The position numbers were made by a program, and so were the translations under genes. Shown piece after piece: positions 9,666 to 18,740 of a DNA stretch of 64,000 nt. How positions within the stretch are numbered: position 1 is the stretch's first letter; each line of letters opens with the position of its first letter. The stretch lies in the NCBI GenBank assembly GCA_977006965.1, contig OZ345356.1, forward strand, positions 2,542,001 to 2,606,000, in the 5' to 3' direction. Under the pieces are notes generated by a model. That model was not told where the DNA came from, did no database searches, and saw only the letters and a list, made by a program, of their open reading frames with translations. This DNA comes from Phymatolithon calcareum. Lineage: Eukaryota; Rhodophyta; Florideophyceae; Hapalidiales.

Positions 9666-12600
9666 CTACCGGTCCCAACTGCCTGACACTGCAATGCTTT
9701 CATCATCGCTAACGTCAATACAGTCGACGTCACGAGAGTGCTTAGTCTCATCACTACTCAAAAAACGATAAAAAGCCCCACTGCTTGCATTCCACATAGA
9801 CAACTTGCCACTCCAATGCCCGGCGAGAACCAATTCTCTCGTCGCGGCAACAGCGACACTCGAAACATAATCTCCGCCATTTTCTGCAACAAAACCACCT
9901 CTCCCGTTGGCATCAAACGCCCCCGTCATGCCCCCATCACCTCTTTCCGCATTTAAAACACACATAGAGCCATCCTCACATCCTGCAACGATTCTCTGTT
10001 CCCCATTTCTTGACAACCATGCGAAAATCGATGCAACATTCGAAGACAGTGCATAAGTTGTGATGAGGCTCAAATCTTTGGCGCAATACTCGAAAACAGA
10101 ATCACCCTTTCCAACAAGCAGACGATCACCTGAAACCGCTCCAGTTGCACTAGAGGGATCTTCAAGAACACAAACACACAATTTTCTTTCCAACCTTCGT
10201 ACCATATCATCCGGCCTTCCGATGTATCCTCGACGTCTCCCCGATGCAATATCCCATACTTCAACGGCCCCAGTTCTTAATCCGACGAGCAACGGTGAGG
10301 TGTTGTGCGTGAAAGCGATGGAGGAAATGTCGGCTCCGGCAGAAACGATCGTGGTGGGCTTCAATTCAGAAGCTCCATCTCCTTCTGTATTCTTCCAGAA
10401 AAAGAGCTTATTGTTGACGGCGGCCACAACAAAATCTCCTGACGGGGAAATCGCCACCACTGTCCAGTAATATCCGGGATGAGACAGAGAGCACATCCAA
10501 ATCTCTTCGAACAAGAGAGAGTCATCTCCATCTTTACGCTTCCAAAACGAAACTCCCCCCCACATGTAGCCGATGGCAACCCTATGGCCACTCTTAGACA
10601 CCGATACAGAAGAGATAAAACGTTTAGCAGAAAACTTATACTCACCAGACACAGATAGTTTTCCAGCATCCTCTTTAGTGACTTTCGTCACATGTACCCT
10701 TGACCAGCTTGAAGAAAACACATAATACGACCCTTCATGGTCCCAATCAGCCACGTTAATGTTGTACACATCACGATTTGAATTTAAATCCATTTCAAGC
10801 GCAAGTTTCGTCGAATGAATATCGTAGATTCGGAAACCACCCCTGACTCCATACACAATATGCGCTCCATCCCCAAGGTCTGCAATATGAGAACCATAAT
10901 TCCGGTAATCGCAAACAGAAATTTCAGACAGTATGCGAGAGTCATTCGACAGACGCGGAAAACACCCACTCCGTGCCAACAACCAACTTACACGCGCGTT
11001 TTCTTCCGTGCTCCTTGTCAACTTCTCAAAAAGTCCATCTTCAAACTCTGAATAACTTCCATTCAGCTTTTCCTCCTGAAGTCGTCCCACAAAGTGCCAT
11101 GCCAAATCATTTTCCCTCCCAGAATAGGTATTCTCTGGGGTTCGCAGAGCAAGTCGCTTCAATAAATTGAGAGCAGACATGCACGATTGCTCATGCTCAC
11201 CACCACCAAAGAAACCTGACTGGGCCGTCACGAAATCGGACACAACTCCCTCTCGACCATATCTCGCACCACGACCACGCAACCACCGAAAATCAGTCAA
11301 TAGCCGCACCATCTCCTTACCTGCTTGAGTCTGACAAACTGAGCCCGCTCTCAACAGATGATTGAACAAGTTTTGTCCAAGATGCTGACTTACAGTCCTC
11401 GCAGGCGCACTGGGAAGTATATCTTCACCACGACGCTCCTCTGACGAAAAGCACACTGAAGCCCAATCTACCTCACTGTCTCTCGCCTCAGTGCTGCTCG
11501 TCCCGAAAGTGGACTCGCATCGTGAAAGGAGAAGGAGATGACCGTTAACGGAAGCACAGGAGCTATCGTCTTTGACGGGGAACGCACACGACGTTTCGGC
11601 ACAATACGCGTACTGCAAATCATGCACACTGAACACTGCCTCGTCATTAGAGTTCCCATGTCGCTCGATCCGCCCCAACCCCAAGTTTACAAACATTTCC
11701 GCAAGTTCTGCCGCTTCTTCGGCTGACTTCAGATGCCACAGATGACGTAGTACTTCGAATGTAAACTGAGGCACGGACTTGTCCATTGCCGCTAGAGCAG
11801 CGTATCGTGAGCTCACTGGTTTACCTGAAAACTTCTCGTAGCTGGCGCAAAACTTAGAAACCCCGTCATTCTGTCTCTCCACTGGATGGGATCGAAACAT
11901 CTCATCTTCGCCCTCGGATTCATCCAAAAACTTGAGACTTTCAGACATCGCAAAATGCAGCCCTGGATGTCCCACTGCTGACTTCACTTTTTTCCCGAAA
12001 GATTTGGAAACTAGGCCTCCTATCTTGCTCTCAATAGACGATAACACACGTTCCGCCCCACCTCCACGCGCATGAATCAATCGCCCAATCGTCGCAATTG
12101 CCAAAGGTATGCCACAAGAGAGCTTCAGTGCTCGTTGTCGAATGCGCGCATAGCTTTCGGTAGATTCCCCTGTAGGAGATTCCATTAGTGTTCGTTTCCG
12201 AGGAGGGGCATAGCTATCACTGGAATTCTCTTCAACGCGATCATTTCGATGATGGTCATACAGCGTCTCCGCGGTTTTCCAGTCGGGACTGTTGGCTTCG
12301 TCCAAAGTAAGACGACCGAGACGAACATGCTCCAACCCGGGAGCCTTCGACATGTCATCAGATCTTGTTGACATCACCACCACGCTTCCACAACAAGATA
12401 CAATCTCCGACAATACTGTCATCCATTCTTCTACATTCGAACAAGAGCTTCGTTTCCAGACGTTGTCAATCACTAACAATATGCGGTGCGATGAAAAGAA
12501 TTCACGCGCAAGGCTCACAGCATCTTCAACATCCCCTGGTTCCCGGATCTTTTCGGCGGTAAGGCGACCCCCACACTCTGCAACAATACTCGCGATTCTT

Positions 12601-14078
12601 TTCTTGACCTTTGCGTCCGATACGCCTTGACCGAGTGCGAGCCACAAAATAGCTCCTCCACAGAAATGCTTTCGCACCTCTGGGTCCGCGCAAAGTAGCT
12701 TGCACGCGCTAGTCTTTCCGACCCCTCCTTCCCCACTCACTGATGCGACTGCAACGCGGCGCACCACGTTATCAGCCACCGAACTAATCCCCTCCGCAGA
12801 TACAGCCTCATCACTTTGAGACGGGCGTGCAAGCACACGACTTTTGAGTTGGGAGAGTGTTGTTTCAGCAGCCTCACGCAAAAGACCGTCCCTGAGCTTG
12901 GCGCCATCCGGAAAATATGGAATAAATTCATCCACAACGCCTTTTTGACCCTCCATTTCTCGAATCCTCCTTTGTGTATCTGTAAGACCGTCCCTCAACT
13001 CGGCAACGTCTTCTCCCACTTTGGCAACTGCATTCAGAGTACCAACAACAAGCAATTGCTTCGTTACAGCTTCAACTTTCTCTTCAAGATCCTTGATCTC
13101 TTTAGCCTCCCAGACGCGCTTCATACAGCGTTGTAACAGATACTGCTCCACGCTTACGGCAGCCTCCCACGATTCGGAGATGACCTTGAACACCTCCTCT
13201 ACCAACAGTTCATTCTGGAACCCGGACTTCAAAATTTTGACGAAAAACTTCAAAAGCGCTCGAGATCCATCATGCAGCTTCGTTTGTGCAGCCGCCAGCT
13301 TACCCCTGCCTTCACGCTCCTCTGCTATCAGCAACACAGCGCTTGCTGTCAACGAAATAATCGAAAATACACTTCCGACTACGGCGATTGCGCTAAACGG
13401 CTGCGCCAAATTCTTCACCTCTTTTGATGCACCGGCTAGCGCTCGCATGAGCCCTGATGCACAGTCGATAGGATTTTTGCCAGTCTCAAACAATTCCCAC
13501 AGCCGCTTCGCCCATCGCGCGGTTGATTTCTTCGGCTCATTCTCAGGGTTATCGTAATCAATTATCCCACGAGCAACGTTAGCGACGGAAAGATTAATCC
13601 CATCAATCGGCTTGTCCGAACTAATCTCTGCCAAGATATGCCTAAGGAGGACGGGGAGGGGAGCCACACGTATGCGCAAGGCTTTGAGCCAGTTTTTACG
13701 CTCCTCCGCATTCTTTGTGAAAAGCACCACGCTTTTCTTTCCTTCAGTGATGATGACAGCGTGGTCCACTGAACGACCACTATAAGGCCTGACGCGGTCG
13801 GCAACCACTCTTTCAATTGGACTGCCCGGAGAAAACTCTTCCATGCGCTTGAGCTTGAGACAGAACGCTGCCTCTCCATCGCGAAAGGAACGTAACGATG
13901 ACGGCGCGGTTCCCCCGGGCTTCACGGCGAGGAGACGTAAGTCGGACGACAGTGAAACATAGAACTCGCTCGCCGTCGAACGACTTATCGATTTTGACTT
14001 GCCATGGACGGCTCGCATACGAGGAAACGGCGCGGAGGGTGTAGAGCACACGGAAGAGGATGACGGCACGGACGACAT
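9666..14078 (-). CDS. NLR2: PH-like / helical / coiled coil / NB-ARC / WD40 protein, shortened by an in-frame TAG
   Basis: This is a 1470-codon single-exon frame. The start MSSVPSSSSV is shared with NLR3-NLR5. A PH-like region (about 38-136) ends in the helix EERKNWLKAL. A helical region follows with the hydrophobic stretch AIAVVGSVFSIISLTASAVL, then a short coiled coil. NB-ARC has GEGGVGKTS (Lys about 455), RILLVIDNVW, STRSDD, CGIPLA and VHDLQY. Diverged WD40-type blades follow, such as GAVEVWDIASG and KLSMWNASSG. The frame ends at TAG 9666-9668 where NLR3 reads Ser, just before an IRVWDL strand. The same frame stays open to 9012, so the stop removes the last blades. The gene could be recently inactivated, shortened but functional, or read through. 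Sensor function is inferred from the family. Confidence 0.85.
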   Translation of the reverse strand: MSSVPSSSSVCSTPSAPFPRMRAVHGKSKSISRSTASEFYVSLSSDLRLLAVKPGGTAPSSLRSFRDGEAAFCLKLKRMEEFSPGSPIERVVADRVRPYSGRSVDHAVIITEGKKSVVLFTKNAEERKNWLKALRIRVAPLPVLLRHILAEISSDKPIDGINLSVANVARGIIDYDNPENEPKKSTARWAKRLWELFETGKNPIDCASGLMRALAGASKEVKNLAQPFSAIAVVGSVFSIISLTASAVLLIAEEREGRGKLAAAQTKLHDGSRALLKFFVKILKSGFQNELLVEEVFKVISESWEAAVSVEQYLLQRCMKRVWEAKEIKDLEEKVEAVTKQLLVVGTLNAVAKVGEDVAELRDGLTDTQRRIREMEGQKGVVDEFIPYFPDGAKLRDGLLREAAETTLSQLKSRVLARPSQSDEAVSAEGISSVADNVVRRVAVASVSGEGGVGKTSACKLLCADPEVRKHFCGGAILWLALGQGVSDAKVKKRIASIVAECGGRLTAEKIREPGDVEDAVSLAREFFSSHRILLVIDNVWKRSSCSNVEEWMTVLSEIVSCCGSVVVMSTRSDDMSKAPGLEHVRLGRLTLDEANSPDWKTAETLYDHHRNDRVEENSSDSYAPPRKRTLMESPTGESTESYARIRQRALKLSCGIPLAIATIGRLIHARGGGAERVLSSIESKIGGLVSKSFGKKVKSAVGHPGLHFAMSESLKFLDESEGEDEMFRSHPVERQNDGVSKFCASYEKFSGKPVSSRYAALAAMDKSVPQFTFEVLRHLWHLKSAEEAAELAEMFVNLGLGRIERHGNSNDEAVFSVHDLQYAYCAETSCAFPVKDDSSCASVNGHLLLLSRCESTFGTSSTEARDSEVDWASVCFSSEERRGEDILPSAPARTVSQHLGQNLFNHLLRAGSVCQTQAGKEMVRLLTDFRWLRGRGARYGREGVVSDFVTAQSGFFGGGEHEQSCMSALNLLKRLALRTPENTYSGRENDLAWHFVGRLQEEKLNGSYSEFEDGLFEKLTRSTEENARVSWLLARSGCFPRLSNDSRILSEISVCDYRNYGSHIADLGDGAHIVYGVRGGFRIYDIHSTKLALEMDLNSNRDVYNINVADWDHEGSYYVFSSSWSRVHVTKVTKEDAGKLSVSGEYKFSAKRFISSVSVSKSGHRVAIGYMWGGVSFWKRKDGDDSLLFEEIWMCSLSHPGYYWTVVAISPSGDFVVAAVNNKLFFWKNTEGDGASELKPTTIVSAGADISSIAFTHNTSPLLVGLRTGAVEVWDIASGRRRGYIGRPDDMVRRLERKLCVCVLEDPSSATGAVSGDRLLVGKGDSVFEYCAKDLSLITTYALSSNVASIFAWLSRNGEQRIVAGCEDGSMCVLNAERGDGGMTGAFDANGRGGFVAENGGDYVSSVAVAATRELVLAGHWSGKLSMWNASSGAFYRFLSSDETKHSRDVDCIDVSDDESIAVSGSWDR

Positions 14079-15035
14079 GGTGGACGGAGGGGCGATAAGG
14101 GGACGGTTTGCAGCTGGGGGAGATGGCTTGAGCGCGCGGTGACGAGAAGTTGTAGAGGTGCAATGTGCATGGGTTCACGCAGGAGCGTCACACCGGAAAA
14201 TCAATCGGGTCCTTGTTGTACCCGAGCATTGTTGAGATGTAGAAATTGTTCTCAGAGATGAATTAATTCCACGTTGACATAAAACCTGTGCGGCTTCCCG
14301 CCGGATGAAATTTGCTGCCCTGGATCACCCAGAAAGAGATTAAAGCTCAGCTAAAATTCACAAGCATCAATGATGATGATTATAAATCAACAATCAAGTT
14401 GATAAATCAACTGTGGTTTTGCAGGATCATCTTGCCAAAATGTAAGGATCACATTTTTAGAGCTGTACAAAACAAAGAAAGTGTAATAAAATGAAATTAT
14501 TTTCACACTGTCTATTTTCGGTTGATTAATTGACTAATCAATCAGCGCGCTGCGAACTAATCGTCTGATCATGATATGATAGTTCATACAAGAATTTTTC
14601 GTTGATGCTCATCCCTATCATACTTTGATCTCTCTCCAGCTCCACTGCCATGACATGTGTTCTGAGCGAACGTTCCTATTCCATACCGTCCGTGTTGTCG
14701 GGGCATTGCACAGCTAAATCGGCAGAAGCTATCCATCCGGATTGTGAATTGCGGATAATCCATTCGACGAGTCACTGTTCCTAACATTTACTCGTGAGTA
14801 TCGATAGGGCAGCATGCTCAAAGCGCCTCAGCTTGCACTACAAGATCTTGCTCCTGCCGTCACAGTGTTAGAGAAAAGGCCTCAGCATCCTCTACGCGGC
14901 ACAATGAACAAATGTTTTATGGCGTTATCTCTCTGATATGTCTTGTCGCTTAGCATCGCGTCGCCTCCTTCCTAAACCTGCTGTAAGGTTTTCCGCTACC
15001 GTACCACATTCCACATAACTCCCTGAACGTCCTGC

Positions 15036-15463
15036 ATGCCTGATTTCACATTCTTGGTGCTGCTCTGCGCAATCTCGACTCTTCCGCTCAGCGCAACCGC
15101 GCTGCTCGAAGCGTCATGCGCAGTTTCACTGTGCGATTTCTTTAGTGAAGATGGAATAACACTTGAACAACCGGAGGTTGCAAATGCAAACTTGGAGAAG
15201 TGGAATGCTAGACTTAGCCTCGTCAACATGTGATCAAGGAAAACACGGTCCGTGTTATTGCCGTAGCAGAAAACACAAAGACGCAAGCCTCTGTTTTCAA
15301 TCCGCAAGGTTCAATTGCGTGGGCGACAGAAGGTGCTCATTGTGAGCAAATTGGGGCTTATAGCACCAAAGAAGACTGTGATGAACTTGACGGGGACAGT
15401 CCCATCATTAAAGATGGATGTTTCTGTAAAATCTTGAGCAACAAGGGCCTGCTCAACCTTTAA
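15036..15463 (+). pseudogene. RPL10-derived cassette with a signal-peptide-like 5' ORF, frameshifted
   Basis: The 5' part is a 65-codon ORF beginning MPDFTFLVLLCAISTLPLSA, which resembles a signal peptide, followed by a Cys-containing stretch. It stops at 15231-15233. A second frame runs to 15463 and ends GCFCKILSNKGLLNL. That tail and the following flank match the RPL10 copy at 5389-5899. Read one frame over, the DNA before it encodes GRQKVLIVSK, an RPL10 signature. The 3' half is therefore decayed RPL10, partly out of frame. The hydrophobic 5' half could be an unrelated secreted-protein start or chance. All copies share the frame break, so it predates the duplications. Confidence 0.6.
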
Positions 15464-15501
15464 TCATGTTTGCAATGGGTCATGATGAGAGGACAAGCAG
15501 C

Positions 15502-15831
15502 CTACAGTGAAGAAGAGACATGTTTTAACTCGCTGCGCGTATCGTTGACAAGTAAACGAACACTGTTCATATAAACTGACTCACTCAACTCGCACGTTAG
15601 ACCTTCCCTCCTTTCAATAAACGCGCGTAGAAACATTTGCCACTCGTATTTTACGTGTTTAGAAACTAGTTCATGCTTCGGCTTGGGCGAAACGCATGTG
15701 ACGACGAAAGATTGATTCCAGAGTTGTCTTTTCACTTGGGAGCAGCAGCTGGCGTACAAGCTGGCGCTCCTCCGCACAGGCACGGTCGCAACGACCGCCA
15801 GCGGCACGAGACAGAAGAAGACACGCCACAT
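15502..15831 (-). CDS. Small secreted-like protein of unknown function, 109 aa
   Basis: The ORF starts MWRVFFCLVPLAVVATVPV, a plausible signal peptide, and carries Cys pairs (ASCCSQ) and later Cys in TCVSP and LTCEL. It ends 39 bases from the convergent RPL10 cassette. ORFs of the same frame are kept at about 25.2-25.6, 39.1-39.4 and 53.3-53.7 kb, and a frameshifted one lies at 63.4-63.7 kb. The copies are so similar that an open frame is weak evidence of selection, and most differences I noticed change the amino acid. A 148-codon frame overlaps it at 15671-16117, so the true coding frame is not certain. I recognise no family. Confidence 0.4.
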   Translation of the reverse strand: MWRVFFCLVPLAVVATVPVRRSASLYASCCSQVKRQLWNQSFVVTCVSPKPKHELVSKHVKYEWQMFLRAFIERREGLTCELSESVYMNSVRLLVNDTRSELKHVSSSL

Positions 15832-16873
15832 TTTTAACTCTTCGCATCAGCAACACTGAAGTCTCGATGATATATTTCACCGAGGTTGGTGAGCTATGAC
15901 TCGGCTTCTTTCCATCCCTTCGCTTGTGGAAATCCATCATGTCAACACACTTTTTATTTCCGGTTCGCTCCATAAATAGTGAAGCAGCCCAGGTATCATC
16001 TGTTGTAGTGCTCGTACAACACGTGGGGGCCACCACTCCGAGGCACTGCGACAAATGGGAGGACAATATGAGCCATGACACCATGCACACCAGAGACTCG
16101 TCGAAAAGGAACGTCAATCACTCGTCACTTCAGACTCGTGCGGCACTCATCCACATGGAATTCCGCGGCTTCCGCAAATCCGGGAGAGAGTGATTACTTC
16201 GAGCTTTCGAATGAGATCTCCTGAACCACAGAAAGCTTGCAGAACGTCTGCGTCGCAGAAAACCGTTAGCATGGAAGGCGCCATAGCTGTTGCATTGCTC
16301 CGTAGACTCGAGCACACATTTTCCCGTGACAATCGACCGTCGAAGCGACGATGCGAAATACAATCGACGCGGCAGTTTATGTGTGGCAGCGCGCGCGGGT
16401 AAGGCATCTGCAATGGGAGTCAGATTCGCTGAAGAACTGGAACACATAGGCGTCAGGTGTCCATATCCCGGGAACGGCCGGCGCACATCGCGAGATTCCT
16501 CCTACACTTGCGTGTGGAAACGGGATTCATTACCTGCAACATTGCGTTACGCAGTGGCGATGCCGACCATGTAGGGTAGGGAGCGATGACTGCTGTACTC
16601 GCTAGAGTATGACGGAGCGAAACACTGTATTTGGAACACGCTCGTGGCTTGGACAGAAGCCCACGATACAATGCAACAGCTGTTGAGTTCGCTGCAGATC
16701 GGATTGTGGCGATGGATCCTGTTTTCTTCTTACGGAAAATAAATTAAACTATTTTGAAAACGAATAAAATGTTTAGAATGGCACATTTCCATTGGTGTAA
16801 AGGCTCAAATGTTTGGACATTTCTGGACTTCTCCAGTTTTGTACATTACAGTAGTCATCTCTTCGGAAGAGAT

Positions 16874-16925
16874 GCAACCAGCAAGGGGACAGACAAGACT
16901 CGCAACCAGCAAGGGGACAGACAAG
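16874..16925. repeat. Two-copy direct repeat, 28-bp period
   Basis: The unit GCAACCAGCAAGGGGACAGA (plus CAAG) occurs at 16874-16897 and again at 16902-16925. The matching places in the other X modules (about 26.6 and 40.5 kb) have one copy, so this is a local duplication. Confidence 0.85.
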
Positions 16926-17576
16926 GCTCTCTGCTACCCAAGAATGGGCTGTTTGATTGCCGCTGCAGCGGAGGCACAGACGCAAGTGGTCGTTTTTGTT
17001 TCGCTTCAGAATGCTTGATGGGTTGAATTCCAACTCTAACACCTTTTTCTTGTTTACTCTACACGGATATGCCGCATTCCAAATTTCGGATTGTGAACTT
17101 CGAACAACCCAATCAACAGGGCGCTTCTGCCAACCCATGATTCTCCTATGCCACAGCTTGCCAAAGACTCCCCAGCTTGCTCTACAAAGGCATGTCGATA
17201 CCGTCACCTCTGGAATGCAGCATCCGTCGCTTCCTACGTGCGATTTCGTTCCCCACCTCGTCATCTCCCAACCATTCCTTTTTGCCCAACATCGCTTCAT
17301 CGCCTTCCTCAACACTCTGCACCACTCGCTGCCACACTCGTTCCAGAGTTCTACATGCCTTTCTTCGCATTCTTGATGCTTCTTTGGCCGCCCTCAGCGC
17401 TTCCGCTGTACTGCACTGATTGTGGCATCGCTCACAGTTCACTGTGCGTATTCTTTGCCGAACATGGACGCCCACTTGATTCACCCGTGGCGACTGGTAC
17501 AGTGCCTCGCGTGATGGGCTCTGATGCTTTGGGCGCGGGGCTTGGAATGTGAACGTTTTGTATCGGTGGCGAATAT

Positions 17577-17918
17577 GGCGAGCAGGCAGCAGGTAACGTT
17601 GTTCACCGGTCAAAACGCGAGCGTCGTGGGAGAAATCCCATGTAAGATTCTTTATATTGTTTACCATGCGGGGATACAGAACAATGCACCAAAAGTAGAA
17701 ACTCCCTCCCATGGCATGACATGGACCTGCTTCGCCAAGGTTCTCAATCATCTTCTCTTCGAGCTTCTTCACATACCCATACCCCGAAATCATGCAAAGC
17801 CGGTTTGTCGAAATTTCTATAACACCTTGTCGTCCACGCCGCTTCCTTCATACCAGATGATAACACTAGCGATTTGGGTTGCACGCGAATGACGAGTGCC
17901 TTTCGCAAATGAATGTAC
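17577..17918. other. Copy-specific insertion in module X1
   Basis: The other X modules run directly from the GCGAACGTTTTCTGCCGG region to CGAAGGCTTCTCCAC. Here about 340 bp intervene. No terminal repeats or target duplication are obvious. The minus strand is open across it (part of a 203-codon frame, 17182-17793), but I do not recognise the peptide. It may be older sequence deleted elsewhere rather than an insertion. Confidence 0.5.
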
Positions 17919-18030
17919 AGTATGACGAAGGCTTCTCCACTTTCCTGTAATGCTGCAGGACAAGGGATCGAGGCACTGAATCACTGATATAGCGGTATGC
18001 AGGTTGTGGATCTATTGAGAGGTAACCACA

Positions 18031-18740
18031 ATCTGTATTGTACACTGTGTACTGTAGGCACTAGTGTTGGCGCGGCCCGTCTACCGAGTAGTGGCGAAGT
18101 CTTGTTTGGAGCAAACGGCGAAAAGTACTGGAAATTATCAGGCACTGTTGCAACCTTTTCTTCCGTCCATAGTGTGCAATGTCGCAGCTCGCCCGATGTT
18201 CCGCTGCTCACGTGGCGACTTGCCATTACACTTAACGCCGCAGCGCGACACATGCAACCTCCTCCGCACAACACTCATTTTCCGCCTAGCATCACATTAC
18301 CGTGTTTATGTCCCCGCAGAGTAGAGCTGGGCGGTATGGTGTGGCTTTCCGCGGGAGTCACCGCAGCGTTTCTCGTAACTTTCTTTGCAGTCGTGGTTTA
18401 GCTCAGGGCGACTGCGCCGTTCAGGCTACACGCAACCTCACTGTAGCTGGAACCACTCAACGTCGGCGTGCGCGCATTCTTAGAGGCGGACGGAGGTCCG
18501 GAGGTGGCAGATGTGGTGCCACGAAAAAGTGCAATCATATCTGATTACACTTCCTCTTACCTCCTACGTTAGTTTCGTTTCCTCTACAGTACAGTATTTA
18601 CTTGGTGCGCTTCAGAACCGCCCAGCAGTGTTGGCAATTGCTCACCCTCTTACTTGCTGCAGAGACTCAACTCAACTAGTGTTTTCTACAGTAACACTGT
18701 AGCACTTGTTTCATAGATAGTTGAAAGATGACCTGACTGT
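18031..18740. repeat. Repeat module D, copy 2 (3' flank of NLR3)
   Basis: It is closely related to 8.37-9.01 kb. The frame that begins with the hydrophobic MVWLSAGVTAAFLV segment is interrupted here by TAG codons. A CTACAGT/ACTGTAG stem near 18686-18702 lies about 40 bases beyond the NLR3 stop, as in D1. Confidence 0.6.

Larger units (their letters stand above)
14079..18030. repeat. Repeat module X, copy 1 (5' flank of NLR2)
   Basis: This module is paralogous to regions 5' of NLR3-NLR6. Left to right: the conserved NLR leader (14079-14200); AT-rich DNA with short inverted repeats near 14.35-14.6 kb; an RPL10-derived cassette; a minus-strand small ORF; segment R1 (about 15.99-16.27 kb); 16.3-16.75 kb with no recognised gene; AT-rich DNA near 16.74 kb; segment R2 (about 17.02-17.10 kb); and a short plus ORF at 17355-17552 with a hydrophobic start. 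An extra copy-specific segment lies at about 17577-17918. No promoter element could be assigned with confidence. Confidence 0.7.

Noticed and set aside
15222-15238. A 17-base GT-AG mini-intron joining the two halves of the cassette ORF
   Set aside because: The size is far below normal introns, and the alternate frame shows RPL10 sequence, so an old frameshift explains the break better.
15671-16117. 148-codon minus ORF overlapping the small secreted-like ORF (also 25403-25849)
   Set aside because: It overlaps in another frame and is not kept open in X3/X4. It lacks a convincing signal peptide or domain.
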